From NCBI RefSeq assembly GCF_035317345.1, contig NZ_JAYKTU010000006.1: a stretch of DNA of 64,000 bases. One strand, 5' to 3'. Every line of letters begins with the position of its first letter. Position 1 is the first letter of the stretch. The DNA is from Cellvibrio fontiphilus (GTDB lineage Bacteria > Pseudomonadota > Gammaproteobacteria > Pseudomonadales > Cellvibrionaceae). The notes under the pieces were generated by a model. The model was not told the origin of the DNA. It worked only from the letters and a program-made list of their open reading frames with translations, and searched no databases. A program made the position numbers and the translations under genes. This document shows, in pieces, positions 45,375 through 55,900 of the stretch.

Positions 45375-45413
45375 AAAAAGCCCTTGCCGGATAGTTCGAC
45401 AAGGGCTTTTTTG
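45375..45413 (+). terminator. Terminator between ppkA-like and RsmB-like genes
   Basis: AAAAGCCCTTG pairs with CAAGGGCTTTT across a 13-base loop and is followed by TT. The A tract on the left makes it usable in both directions between two convergent genes. Confidence 0.88.
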
Positions 45414-45437
45414 TACCGCTGAGTTTTTAGCGCCGAA

Positions 45438-46895
45438 TTACGCTTGTCTAACCAAAACAGCAACAAACATGGTGTCAGCATTTACGTCTGGAGCGCCCAG
45501 CAAGGTTTGCGATTCCAGAGTAAAGCCCGGATGCTGGCTTAAAAACCATTGCACTTGCTGCTCATTTTCACTCACTTGCCAGCTGCAGGTGGCGTAGACC
45601 AAACGGCCCCCGCTGCGCACAGCCGGAGCGGCATGGGCCAGTAATTGTTGTTGCAGTGCGATCAACTCGGCCGTATCGGTCAGGTCAAAGCGCCAGCGAG
45701 CGTCAGGGTTGCGGCGCCAGGTGCCGGATGAACTGCAAGGTGCGTCAATTAGCACCCAATCAAACCCGTTTTGCTGTGCCGCTTCTTTGGGCAGGCGCAA
45801 AGCGTCGGCACCATCCCAGGTAAAGGCACGCACATTAAAGATATCCGCACGTTTCGCGCGACGTTTTAACTCATCCAATTTATAGGCGTGTAAATCAGTC
45901 GCAAAGACGGCCCCTTTGTTATTCATTCGCGCGGCAATCGCCAGGGTTTTTCCGCCGGCGCCAGCGCACGCATCCCACACTTTCTGTCCCGGTTTGGCAG
46001 CTACGGCCGCTGCGATTTGTTGGCTGGCGAGATCCTGGATTTCTACCAAACCCTCTTTGTAAACCTGGGTGGTATGAATCCCTGCTCCGCCCCGGGCAGC
46101 CAAGCCTTGCTCATCCAGCAATACCTTCACACCCTGCTGCTCCAGGCTGCTGGCCACTTCAGCTGGCTGCGCATTTTTTTGCACCCGCAACCACAGCGGC
46201 GGTGTGCTGACTTGCTGGGCGATAAACTCGTGCAGCGTCTGCTCACTCCAGCCACTCAGGGTTTGACGCGCCTTTAACAGATCTCCCCACTGCGGACGCA
46301 AACCATGCCACAACAAAAAGACCGGCAAGCCAGCAGTATTTAACTGGCTGACCCATTCATTGAAAAACGCGCGGCGCGCTTGCGCATCGCGCAACTGTGC
46401 CTGATTTTTTTTGGCTTGGTCGCCCTGCACCCGCAATTGAATCCAGTACCAAAAGGCAATGGGGGATATCGCCTGTAAATCGCGCGGGTGCCATCCAGAA
46501 TCCCAGTGGCTCCAATCAGGCACCGGCGCTGAAGCGTCAAGGCTACTGCGATAGGCATGCTCAAGCGCGGCGGCTAGCTGCTGGAAACGCAGCGCTGAAA
46601 ACATCGCAAGGCTAAGTGCAATCGTGTCTGCCGCTTCAGTGGCTGCACGCGCTGCGGTAGTTTTGGCCGGTTTAAATTTGTTGTGCTTTTTAACCTCATC
46701 GTACTCGGGTTTGGATGTTGGGCCGGAATGCGCAAGGGGCCGCACTGCCGTTTTTAACCACTTGTCCAAGGGTTGTGTGCCAGCTACCGCCAGCCAGGCA
46801 CGCCATAGCGGCACCAGGCGTGAATCTTCGTAATTCAGGGCATCTGCAGTAACGCCAGTGGGAGTTGAAAAAGTCTGCTCAGTAAAATTTTGCAT
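45438..46895 (-). CDS. RsmB/NOP-family m5C RNA methyltransferase
   Basis: A 485-residue SAM-dependent enzyme of the RsmB/RsmF/NOP2 group that makes 5-methylcytidine in rRNA. The SAM motif WDACAGAGGKTLAIA, catalytic-acid motif DAPCSSSGTWRRNPD and nucleophile motif YATCSWQVSENEQQ are all present. The N-terminal 250 residues are not the usual RsmB NusB-like region that I can confirm, so the exact target (for example C967 of 16S rRNA) is unassigned. The gene is convergent with ppkA. Confidence 0.9.
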   Translation of the reverse strand: MQNFTEQTFSTPTGVTADALNYEDSRLVPLWRAWLAVAGTQPLDKWLKTAVRPLAHSGPTSKPEYDEVKKHNKFKPAKTTAARAATEAADTIALSLAMFSALRFQQLAAALEHAYRSSLDASAPVPDWSHWDSGWHPRDLQAISPIAFWYWIQLRVQGDQAKKNQAQLRDAQARRAFFNEWVSQLNTAGLPVFLLWHGLRPQWGDLLKARQTLSGWSEQTLHEFIAQQVSTPPLWLRVQKNAQPAEVASSLEQQGVKVLLDEQGLAARGGAGIHTTQVYKEGLVEIQDLASQQIAAAVAAKPGQKVWDACAGAGGKTLAIAARMNNKGAVFATDLHAYKLDELKRRAKRADIFNVRAFTWDGADALRLPKEAAQQNGFDWVLIDAPCSSSGTWRRNPDARWRFDLTDTAELIALQQQLLAHAAPAVRSGGRLVYATCSWQVSENEQQVQWFLSQHPGFTLESQTLLGAPDVNADTMFVAVLVRQA

Positions 46896-47117
46896 AAGTG
46901 CCAGTGCCAGAATCAGATGGGCCCATAATCAGGGGACGAATAAAAAAGCGTCATTCTATCAGCCAACCCCGGCTTAAGCTGCTATCGCCCGGGCCGCAAA
47001 GTAAATGCAGGTAATTTTTTGTTTATCGGTTTGCACAGAGTCACCTTGACGATTACAACTAGCTTCAGGAATGCGGCCAAGCGGCTGCTCAATTTTTGAA
47101 ATGCTGAGGTAAATAAC

Positions 47118-48203
47118 ATGAGTCAGGTATCACGTCGCCAGGTATTAAAAACGCTGGGAGCGATGGGCCTTATTGCCAGCGCACCCGGTGTGTTTGCCAA
47201 CAATATTGGGCGCAAGCGCCTTGGAGTGGCGCTGGTTGGATTGGGCTATTACAGCCGGGACTTACTCGCCCCTGCCTTGCAATTAACACAACACTGCTAT
47301 CTGGCCGGCATAGTGACCGGTTCGCCAGAAAAAATTCCACAGTGGCAAAAAAATTATCGCATCGCTGATTACAACGTATACAACTACGACAACATGCACC
47401 AGTTGGCAAACAACCCGGATATCGATGTGGTTTATGTAGTCACACCCACCGGCACCCACAAAAAATTTACCGAAATTGCCGCCAATGCAGGCAAACATGT
47501 GTGGTGTGAAAAACCCATGGCGATGAATGCACGTGAATGCCAGGACATGATTGATGTGTGCAAAAAAAATAAAGTGCAGCTCACCATTGGCTATCGCATG
47601 CAGCACGAACCCAACACCCAGCGCATCATGCAATTTGCCAAACAAAAACCCTATGGCGATATCAAAACCATCATCGCCGAAGCGGGTTACAACGGCACAG
47701 GAGCCAGTTATTCCTGGCGTGCTGATCCAACCATGGGTGGCGGCGCCATGTATGACATGGGGGTGTACCCCTTGAATGCAGCGCGTTATACCGCTGGCGA
47801 AGAGCCCATCGCCGTTGCTTCAGCAACAATGAACAGCACCACCGAGGTATATAAAAATGTGGATGAAACCACCCACTTTGAGTTGGAGTTTGCCAGCGGT
47901 GCACGTGCAAAATGCGCTACCAGCTATGCACAAAGCATGAATCACTTGCGCGCTGAATGCGCCAAGGGCTGGTACGAATTAAAACCCTTCCAGTCCTATA
48001 GCGGTGTAAAAGGCCAGACCAGTAGCGGAATTATTTTGCCTGCGGCGCCAGAGAACCAGCAAGCGCGCCAAATGGATAACGATGCCCTGGCGATCATCAA
48101 TAAATCACCTGTGCTGGTTCCGGGTGAGGAAGGCATGAAAGATATCATTATCGTGGAAGCCGTTTTCAAAGCGGCAAAAGAAGGCAAACGCATCAAGCTT
48201 TAA
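47118..48203 (+). CDS. Tat-exported Gfo/Idh/MocA-family oxidoreductase
   Basis: A 361-residue NAD(P)-dependent sugar oxidoreductase similar to glucose-fructose oxidoreductase. The N-terminus carries a twin-arginine signal (SRRQVLKTLGAMG) followed by a hydrophobic core and ASAPGVFA, so it should fold in the cytoplasm with its cofactor and act in the periplasm. The Rossmann motif VALVGLGYYSRD, the TPTGTHKKF stretch and CEKPMAMN are family-typical. GAGGTAA precedes ATG 47118. It is single, between divergent or convergent genes. Confidence 0.93.
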   Translation: MSQVSRRQVLKTLGAMGLIASAPGVFANNIGRKRLGVALVGLGYYSRDLLAPALQLTQHCYLAGIVTGSPEKIPQWQKNYRIADYNVYNYDNMHQLANNPDIDVVYVVTPTGTHKKFTEIAANAGKHVWCEKPMAMNARECQDMIDVCKKNKVQLTIGYRMQHEPNTQRIMQFAKQKPYGDIKTIIAEAGYNGTGASYSWRADPTMGGGAMYDMGVYPLNAARYTAGEEPIAVASATMNSTTEVYKNVDETTHFELEFASGARAKCATSYAQSMNHLRAECAKGWYELKPFQSYSGVKGQTSSGIILPAAPENQQARQMDNDALAIINKSPVLVPGEEGMKDIIIVEAVFKAAKEGKRIKL

Positions 48204-48227
48204 TGAATTGCAATTGATGTCGCGGAA

Positions 48228-48255
48228 CCGCTCCCGCAAAAAACGGCGGGAGTGG
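48228..48255 (+). terminator. Hairpin between Gfo/Idh and HTTM genes
   Basis: CCGCTCCCGC pairs with GCGGGAGTGG (one wobble) around an 8-base A-rich loop. No T run follows, so termination is uncertain. Both flanking genes point towards it. Confidence 0.4.
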
Positions 48256-48265
48256 GTCGCACAAT

Positions 48266-48955
48266 TTACAGTATTTCCGCAAAACGCTGCTGGAACCAAA
48301 TAATTACCGGGTAAGCAGCGAGCCAAATCCAAAAAAAACGATTCAAACCAAACAAACACGCATTCGCCAAATGAAATAATCCGGCGATGAATAATGCAAT
48401 AAAAAGCAGTGTCTGATTCAGCAGCGCCAGGGGAAATAATAATTCAAACCCGATAACGGCCCAGCTCATCAGCCATAACAAACGCGGTTTTTGCGCCCAA
48501 GTCCGCACATTATTACTCACTGGATAAGCGCTTAACGCAAACACTTGCTGCAATGCCTCACCGCCGCGCCACTGCGGATTAATTACCTTCACCCAACCCG
48601 ACTGGAAATACGAAAGTGTTAATTGAATTGCCAAATACCCCAAGGCGATTTCCTGCCAATATCGGCTCTGCGCCAGGTGGGATAAACACAAACACAGCAG
48701 CACCAATAAAGTCATAGTATCGCTGCCACCGTTATAGGGGCCGCGATAGCGACTGATCAAAACCGCAGCAGTTCCAAGCAATACCAATTCAACAAACAGC
48801 GGTTGAAATCCCGCCATCAATAGAATTGCCAAAGGCGCGCGCACCAAGGCCAGTTTTTTCTCCCAGGACAAGCCGCGCAACAATTCCACGCTCTGCTGGA
48901 AAATAGCAAAACCCAAGATTATTTCTGCCCAGCGAACCGCCAGTTCCAGCGTCAC
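48266..48955 (-). CDS. HTTM-like polytopic membrane protein
   Basis: A 229-residue inner-membrane protein with about six helices and the features of the HTTM family (related to vitamin K-dependent gamma-carboxylase): RYRGPYNGGSDTMTLLVLLCL and YFQSGWVKVINPQWRGGEAL. Its function is not established in bacteria. It starts with GTG overlapping the stop of the preceding gene (GTGA), with AGGAGG just upstream, so the two are translationally coupled. Confidence 0.75.
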   Translation of the reverse strand: MTLELAVRWAEIILGFAIFQQSVELLRGLSWEKKLALVRAPLAILLMAGFQPLFVELVLLGTAAVLISRYRGPYNGGSDTMTLLVLLCLCLSHLAQSRYWQEIALGYLAIQLTLSYFQSGWVKVINPQWRGGEALQQVFALSAYPVSNNVRTWAQKPRLLWLMSWAVIGFELLFPLALLNQTLLFIALFIAGLFHLANACLFGLNRFFWIWLAAYPVIIWFQQRFAEIL

Positions 48956-49383
48956 TGCCCTGCCTCCTGCAATAGAATCGGTTCAGACATAAACACTACA
49001 TCATCGCGCACCTGCCCCGCCTCATCAGTCAAAGCACGCACACGAAATACCAAATAACGCGCCGCCCCTGCCTTAAGCTCGCCAGTATTAACCGCATGCA
49101 ATAACCGCTCGGCGATTTGTTGCGCATGAAATGCGGAATCGCACTCCAATAAATGTTCAGCGCAAGTATTTAAATACAAACGCTCATTCCACACCGGATT
49201 AAAAAACAAACACTGCACACCAGCAGCAAGAGTCAATCGCTCTTGCAGTGAACGAAACGGCAACCACTCCAGGGGCTGAGCATTTTTTTCACCGAGCCAA
49301 CCGATATCAATGCGCGGCGAAGGGCCAATGCTGCTGAAAAAGCGCCAGGAGGGGAAGAGAATGGGAAGAAGGAGTTTTAACAT
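48952..49383 (-). CDS. Uncharacterised protein, 143 residues, coupled to the HTTM-like gene
   Basis: No family is recognised with certainty. It begins with a hydrophobic stretch (MLKLLLPILFPSWRFF), then shows SPRIDIGWL, FNPVWNERLYLNTCAEHLL and VFRVRALTDEAGQVRDDVVFMSEPIL. The pairing with an HTTM-type membrane protein and overlap of 4 bp suggest one functional unit. It follows uvrB by 23 bp. Confidence 0.7.
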   Translation of the reverse strand: MLKLLLPILFPSWRFFSSIGPSPRIDIGWLGEKNAQPLEWLPFRSLQERLTLAAGVQCLFFNPVWNERLYLNTCAEHLLECDSAFHAQQIAERLLHAVNTGELKAGAARYLVFRVRALTDEAGQVRDDVVFMSEPILLQEAGQ

Positions 49384-49406
49384 TCAAGTCTCAACCGGGA
49401 TTATTT

Positions 49407-51419
49407 TTAAACGGCTTTGTGTTTCAACTTCTCAATCTCATCCCGCAGTTTGGCAGCTACTTCAAATTCCAGATCTTTAGCGGCCTGGAACATTTGTTTT
49501 TCCATCAGCTCGATGGTTTTCCAAATATCTTTGCCGTTGGCCTCTACTTTGTATTTGCCGCTGCGCTCGGCGATAGCCATGGCTTTGTTGCGCGCGCTGC
49601 GGCCACCGGCGCCGGGCACCACTGAACCTTCCAAAATATCGGTGATATTTTTATTGATACTTTTGGGTGTAATGCCATGTTTGAGGTTGTGGTCAATTTG
49701 TTTTTGGCGGCGACGATCGGTTTCGTCAATGGCACGTTGCATGGAGCCGGTGATATTGTCGGCGTATAAAATGGCTTTGCCGCGCATGTTACGCGCCGCG
49801 CGGCCAATGGTTTGTATCAGTGAGCGATCGGAACGCAAAAAACCTTCTTTATCTGCATCCAGAATCGCCACCAGCGACACTTCCGGCATATCCAAACCTT
49901 CGCGCAATAAGTTAATGCCAACCAGCACATCAAATTGGCCTAAACGTAAATCGCGAATAATTTCCACGCGCTCAACCGTATCAATATCCGAGTGTAAATA
50001 GCGCACGCGCACACCGTGTTCGCCCAAATATTCAGTGAGGTCTTCCGCCATACGTTTGGTGAGCACAGTAATTAATACGCGGTCGCCCTGCTCTACGCGC
50101 AAACGAATTTCCGAGAGCACATCATCCACCTGGGTGGTGGCCGGGCGTATTTCAATTTCGGGATCAATCAAACCGGTGGGGCGAACTACCTGCTCTACCA
50201 CTTGCCCTTGTTTTTCGGCTTCGTATTTACCGGGTGTGGCCGAGACCATGATCATTTGCGGCGCAATGTGTTCCCATTCGTCAAACCGCATGGGGCGATT
50301 GTCCAGCGCAGAGGGCAAACGAAAACCGTATTCCACCAGCGTTTCTTTGCGCGAGCGGTCGCCCTTGTACATGGCACCAATTTGCGGAATGGTCACGTGG
50401 CTTTCATCGATAACCAATAAAGCATCGGGAGGTAAATAATCAAACAAGGTGGGCGGCGCTTCGCCGGGATTGCGACCCGACAAATAGCGTGAATAGTTTT
50501 CAATGCCGTTGCAGTAACCCAATTCCTGCATCATTTCCAAATCAAATCGGGTGCGCTGTTCCAAGCGCTGGGCTTCTAATAATTTGTTATTTTCACGCAG
50601 ATATTCAAGACGCTGGCGCAATTCTTCTTTGATATTTTCAATTGCTTCAAGGATCTGTTCGCGCGGCGTTACATAGTGGGATTTTGGATAAATAGTAAAG
50701 CGCGCTACTTTTTGCAGTACCTCACCGGTGAGTGGATCAAAAATTGAAATTTGCTCCACTTCATCATCAAACAATTCAATACGCACCGCTTCAATATCGG
50801 AATCGGCCGGATAAATATCAATCACTTCGCCGCGCACACGATAAGTGGCGCGCGCGAAATCCATATCGTTGCGGGTGTATTGCAGTTCTGCCAGGCGGCG
50901 CAAAATCTGGCGCTGATCAATTTTGTCGCCGCGCACTATATGCAGCAACATTTTCATATAGGCGTCAGGGTCGCCCAAACCATAAATAGCAGAAACCGAA
51001 GCGATAATAATCGCGTCTTTGCGCTCCAATAATGCCTTGGTGGCCGATAAGCGCATTTGCTCTATGTGTTCGTTTACCGCCGAATCCTTTTCAATAAACG
51101 TGTCTGACGATGGCACATAGGCTTCGGGTTGGTAATAGTCGTAGTAGGAAACAAAATATTCCACGGCATTGTTGGGAAAAAACTCCTTAAATTCGCCATA
51201 CAACTGCGCCGCCAGAGTTTTGTTGTGCGCCATGATCAAGGTTGGCCGCTGTACCTGCGCAATCACATTGGCAATGGTGAAGGTTTTACCGGAACCGGTA
51301 ACCCCGAGCAGGGTCTGGTGTGACAAGCCGGCCTCTATGCCCTGCACCAAACCGGCAATCGCCGTAGGCTGATCACCAGCGGGTGCAAACTCGCTATTAA
51401 CCACAAATTGTTTAGACAT
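49407..51419 (-). CDS. uvrB: Excinuclease ABC subunit B
   Basis: UvrB verifies DNA damage and holds the incision complex in nucleotide-excision repair. The 670 residues include Walker A GVTGSGKTFTIAN, the beta-hairpin YYDYYQPEAYVPSSDTFIEKD, DEAD-like VIDESHVTIPQ, helicase motif VI IQTIGRAARN and the C-terminal UVR domain AAKDLEFEVAAKLRDEIEKLK. I use ATG 51419 (MSKQF); a GTG two codons upstream is open. It is divergent from fumC with about 105 bp between starts. Confidence 0.97.
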   Translation of the reverse strand: MSKQFVVNSEFAPAGDQPTAIAGLVQGIEAGLSHQTLLGVTGSGKTFTIANVIAQVQRPTLIMAHNKTLAAQLYGEFKEFFPNNAVEYFVSYYDYYQPEAYVPSSDTFIEKDSAVNEHIEQMRLSATKALLERKDAIIIASVSAIYGLGDPDAYMKMLLHIVRGDKIDQRQILRRLAELQYTRNDMDFARATYRVRGEVIDIYPADSDIEAVRIELFDDEVEQISIFDPLTGEVLQKVARFTIYPKSHYVTPREQILEAIENIKEELRQRLEYLRENNKLLEAQRLEQRTRFDLEMMQELGYCNGIENYSRYLSGRNPGEAPPTLFDYLPPDALLVIDESHVTIPQIGAMYKGDRSRKETLVEYGFRLPSALDNRPMRFDEWEHIAPQMIMVSATPGKYEAEKQGQVVEQVVRPTGLIDPEIEIRPATTQVDDVLSEIRLRVEQGDRVLITVLTKRMAEDLTEYLGEHGVRVRYLHSDIDTVERVEIIRDLRLGQFDVLVGINLLREGLDMPEVSLVAILDADKEGFLRSDRSLIQTIGRAARNMRGKAILYADNITGSMQRAIDETDRRRQKQIDHNLKHGITPKSINKNITDILEGSVVPGAGGRSARNKAMAIAERSGKYKVEANGKDIWKTIELMEKQMFQAAKDLEFEVAAKLRDEIEKLKHKAV

Positions 51420-51523
51420 AATCACTCAACAAAGGCGTAAAAATTGACGTAGACAAGGATTGTAACTAAATCTCTTTGGGATCAGGATTCATTTATGTCA
51501 GGAATCAATCGAAGGAGGTTTGT

Positions 51524-52900
51524 ATGAACGAATACCGCACCGAATATGACAGCATGGGCGAGGTTCAAGTGCCCAAAACCGCGCTTTACGGCGCACAAAC
51601 CCAGCGGGCGCTGGATAACTTTGCGATCAGCAGCCTTACCCTTCCCCACCGTTTTATTCATGCGCTGGTACACATAAAAAAAGCCGCCGCGCTGGCCAAC
51701 CAGCAATTGGGCTTGCTGGACGCTGACTTGGCGTGGGCGATTGCCGCTGCCTGCGACAGTATCCTCGCAGGGCATTACGTGGATCAGTTTCCGGTAGATG
51801 TGTTTCAGACCGGCTCAGGCACCAGCACCAATATGAACGTCAATGAAGTGATTGCCCATATCGCCAGTGATTTGGCAGGGCAAAAGGTGCATGCCAACGA
51901 CCATGTGAACATGAGCCAGAGTAGCAATGACGTGATTCCCAGTGCGATTCATATCAGCGCCGCCCTGGCGCTCAAACAACAATTGTTCCCCGCACTGGAA
52001 GAACTACACACCAGCCTGCTGGGCAAAGCCGAGGCGCTGGATGAGGTGATTAAAACCGGTCGCACCCATTTGATGGATGCCATGCCTATTACTTTTGGGC
52101 AAGAAATTAGCGGCTGGGCCAGCCAAATTGAAAGTAACTATGTGCGTTTGCAAATGCTGCACCCAAGCCTCCTACATCTAGCCCAAGGCGGCACGGCGGT
52201 GGGTACTGGCGTAAACGCCCATGTGGATTTTGCCGGCAAAGTGGCTGAACACTTATCAGAGGCAACCGGCCTGATGTTCACTCCGGCCGATAATTATTTT
52301 GCGCTTATGAGCGCCCAGGACACTGCCGTGGCCACCTCCGGGCAACTGAGAACACTGGCGGTTAGCCTGATGAAAATTGCCAACGATTTGCGTTGGATGA
52401 ACTCCGGCCCGCTTGCCGGCCTTGCCGAAATCAGCCTCAAACCTTTGCAGCCGGGTTCATCCATCATGCCTGGCAAGGTGAACCCGGTCATTCCGGAAGC
52501 GGTGTGTATGGTGTGTGCGCAGGTAATGGGTAATGACGCCAGTATCGCTATTGCCGGTCAGTCGGGAAACTTCCAATTGAATGTGATGCTGCCGCTGATT
52601 GCCTACAACCTGCTGCAATCCATTGAGCTATTAAGCAATGCCTGCAATGAGTTGGCCGATAAAACTATCGCCACATTTATTGTTAATCATGCGAGTGTGG
52701 AAAAAGCTTTGGTGCAAAACCCGATTTTGGTAACCGCGTTAAACCCGCTAATCGGCTATGAAAAAGCGGCAGCCATTGCCAAACTGGCCTATCGCGAAGA
52801 GCGCGCCATTATCGATGTAGCTCAAGAGCACACAGACTTGAGCCGTGCGCAGTTGGAGGAGTTATTAAACCCGGCAAAACTGACTCGCGGCGGCATTTAA
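51524..52900 (+). CDS. fumC: Class II fumarate hydratase
   Basis: An oxygen-stable, iron-independent fumarase of the citrate cycle. The 458 residues carry TGSGTSTNMNVNEVIA, SSNDVIPSAIHI, GRTHLMDAMPITFGQE with the catalytic histidine, and the superfamily signature GSSIMPGKVNPVIPE. Aspartate ammonia-lyase shares this fold; the KVHANDHVNMSQSSND stretch favours fumarase. ATG 51524 follows a perfect GGAGG; an upstream in-frame extension to 51476 lacks one. Confidence 0.92.
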   Translation: MNEYRTEYDSMGEVQVPKTALYGAQTQRALDNFAISSLTLPHRFIHALVHIKKAAALANQQLGLLDADLAWAIAAACDSILAGHYVDQFPVDVFQTGSGTSTNMNVNEVIAHIASDLAGQKVHANDHVNMSQSSNDVIPSAIHISAALALKQQLFPALEELHTSLLGKAEALDEVIKTGRTHLMDAMPITFGQEISGWASQIESNYVRLQMLHPSLLHLAQGGTAVGTGVNAHVDFAGKVAEHLSEATGLMFTPADNYFALMSAQDTAVATSGQLRTLAVSLMKIANDLRWMNSGPLAGLAEISLKPLQPGSSIMPGKVNPVIPEAVCMVCAQVMGNDASIAIAGQSGNFQLNVMLPLIAYNLLQSIELLSNACNELADKTIATFIVNHASVEKALVQNPILVTALNPLIGYEKAAAIAKLAYREERAIIDVAQEHTDLSRAQLEELLNPAKLTRGGI

Positions 52901-52918
52901 TACTGACCCACTAAACAA

Positions 52919-52960
52919 TTCAGGCCAGGCGTCATGGATAAAATGACGCGCTGGCCTGAA
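52919..52960. terminator. Long hairpin between convergent fumC and ThuA-fusion genes
   Basis: TTCAGGCCAG plus GCGTCAT pair with their complements around a 7-base loop, giving 17 base pairs with one bulged G. No T run follows on either strand, so it may be a Rho-assisted end or an mRNA-stabilising hairpin. Confidence 0.55.
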
Positions 52961-52984
52961 ACACCGCAACCATTAGGCTAGCGT

Positions 52985-55900
52985 TTATTTTTCAAAACTG
53001 ATGTCTTGCAGTGCAAGCTCAGCCGATGTTTTCTTCGCCAGTTTTACTTGCAAATACAGCTTGGTAAATCCGCTTGTTGGAGTGAGGCTTATGCGGCTGC
53101 GCTCGTAGGTTTTTAACTCACCGACAGGCGCCAACACCCCCTGTGCAATAACCTCACCCTGCGCATTATCACGACGCAATTCAAATTGCCAATCAGTTGC
53201 TTCCTTAAAGAAAAACGCACCCAACTGCAGCGATTTAATCTGCGTCAAATCATAAGTTCCCAACACAAAACCAGACCAGTCAGTGTTAGCTGGCATTTGA
53301 ATGGTTTTGACACCGCGGAAACTACTGCGTTTAACATCTTTACTCGCTTGTGATTCCACAAAAATACCGTCGAAATCTACGCGGTGAGGAACGAGTGAAA
53401 ATGTTTTGCTAACACTGATAGGAGCAACGCCCTGTACTGATTTATCCGTATAGCTCGCACTTAACAGATAGGACTCGCCCTGTGCGGCAAAAGGTATCTT
53501 GTCGGTAAAGCGGGCTTTGGTTTTATCGTGCCCATCCAATGTCAATTCACCGGTCAATGCCAAAGAAGCGGGTGCAACTTTTTCTTCATTCAATGACAAG
53601 ACATAAGTAGCGAGCACTTTTAAATCTGCCTCACCCAAACCAGAGAAGGCCGGCATATTCATATCGCCCCATACACCACTGCCACCGTTGCCAATTTTCT
53701 TTATTAAATAGGCTAACGCAGCGGGATCATTTTCGTATTTCTTCGCCACATCACGGAATGCCGGGCCAACAACTTTTTCATCCAACTTATGGCAGGTTAA
53801 ACAATTGTTGGCATCGAGCAAATTTTTCGCCTGATCATCGATGCTGGCAAGCTGATGCCCTTGGCCTTTATTTTCTTGTGGTGCGCGATAGGTAAATTGC
53901 ACATTGGGATTATTGGCGGTGATGCTAGTGATCTCACCATCTTCCAGATCTTTTACACGCAACTCATAAGCGAACCGGGCAGTATCGCCCCAGAAGAACG
54001 ATTTGTTCTGTGCCGATACTAATTCGATACTGGCCGGCTCATTGCCAATTTCCAATTCCTTGCTCACCACAGACGCCGCGCCATGTGCATCAGTAACACG
54101 CAAGCTCAAGGTAAAACGCCCCGCCTCGGCGAAAGGCAAGGTGATATCGCGAGCATCACCCAATTCTTTAGGGGCGCAATCGCCCACTGCACAGCGCAAC
54201 GTCCATTGATAGCGAATGGCATCGCCATCCAAATCCACTGCTTCTGCAGCAGAGGCCTGAATAGTTGCCGGTAAACCCGCCTGGGTTTTATTTAGCGAGA
54301 AGGCAGCAACCGGTGGACGATTGCCCGCACCCACATATTCGATACGCGCCAAGCGCGCATCCGGGTTTCCGGTAAACCAGGCATTGCCATACTCCAGCAC
54401 ATAGAGAGTCCCGTCGGGGGAAAAGCGTGCATCTATGGGTAAGGCGTAACTGATTTGCGGCGCAAAGGGTTCGATTTTTTGAATGCGCCCCTGATTGTCA
54501 AAACTCACGGCTTTTACCCAAGCGCGCATGAAATCGACAATAAATAATTTATTGTTGTAATACCCCGGATAGCGATTAATCGATTCAGGGTAATCCGCTG
54601 CATAAAACACATCGGCCACCAATGCGGTACGGCCACCCACACCTAATTCGGGAAATTGTTCGGAAGCGCCATAAGGGTAGGCAATAAATGCGGGCTGAGC
54701 CGGTGGCAGCTGTTTAGCGCCGGTGTTTAATGCCGAGACATTCATGGGTGCATTAACATCAACCGTTTCACCGGCTTTTTGGTTCAGGTAATCGTACATT
54801 TTGTAAGGGCGATTTTGCCCGATGACCAAAGGCCAACCAAAGTTGCCCGCCGCCGTTACCCGGTTAACTTCATCGTAACCACGCGGGCCTTTTTCTTCAG
54901 AGTCAACATTTGCATCGGGGCCGACGTCACCGTAAAACAGCGTATTGGTTTTTTTATCGAAGGTAATACTGTATGGGTTGCGTGCACCCATGACATAAAT
55001 TTCCGGGCGACCTTGCGCGGCGTCAGTAAATAAATTGCCTTCCGGAATAGTATAAGTGCCGTCAGCCTGGGGCTTGATGCGCAACACTTTACCGCGCAGA
55101 TCCTGGGTATTACCCGGGCCGCGCAAGCCGTCGTTGCGTTTCATATCGGGGCGAAAATCCAGCGGCGCATAACCGTCCTGATCATGGGGGTTAGTATTAT
55201 CGCCGGTCGAAAAAAACAATTCGCCGTTGTTGCCAAATTGCAAATCACCGCCAGTGTGACAGCAATTGTTATCTATGCCGTAACGCAAAATTTCTTTTTC
55301 GGTGCTGGTATCCACTTGATTATTGCGCCATTCAAAACGCGATAATTTCTGAAAATAATTATTCTGCTCGTCCTTCACGTTAAACGCGGCATAGACCCAA
55401 TTATTGCGTGCAAAATCCGGGTCAATCGCGACACCAATCAAGCCCCACTCCTGAATTTTGTTGTATTCAACAGCGATAGTTCCGGCCGGATGTGCAGTGC
55501 CGGTTTTGTAATCCACGCGGGTAAACTCACCGGGACGCAGCGCAATAAGTGCATCACCGTTGGGGAAAAAATCAAATTTCACCGGCTCGTTCAAACCTTC
55601 AATAAGCGTTTTTTTAACAAACCGATTATTTTCCGGGCGCGATTTTGCGTAATTCAATTGCGGCGCTGCACCTTCCTGATAATTCAGCCCCACAGCGTAG
55701 CGAATGCCGCCCAATAAATGCGTTAAAAAATAATTATTGCCAAAGGTTTCCGCCGTATGCCCAAGGCCGGTATAAAACGCGCGGCCGCCGTCGTAATCGT
55801 GATACCAGGAAATGGGGTGATCATGGCCGTGCTCGCCACCTTGATAAGTGGACTCATCCACCTTGGCAAGCACGTTAATAAATTCATACATATCGCGGAA

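Noticed and set aside
51476..51523. Upstream start for fumC
   Set aside because: A GGAGG site lies directly before ATG 51524, and the upstream codons are not family-like.
51524..52900. Reading this gene as aspartate ammonia-lyase
   Set aside because: The fold signature is shared, but the ANDHVNMSQSSNDVIPSAIHI region and overall pattern fit class II fumarase better; not fully excluded.
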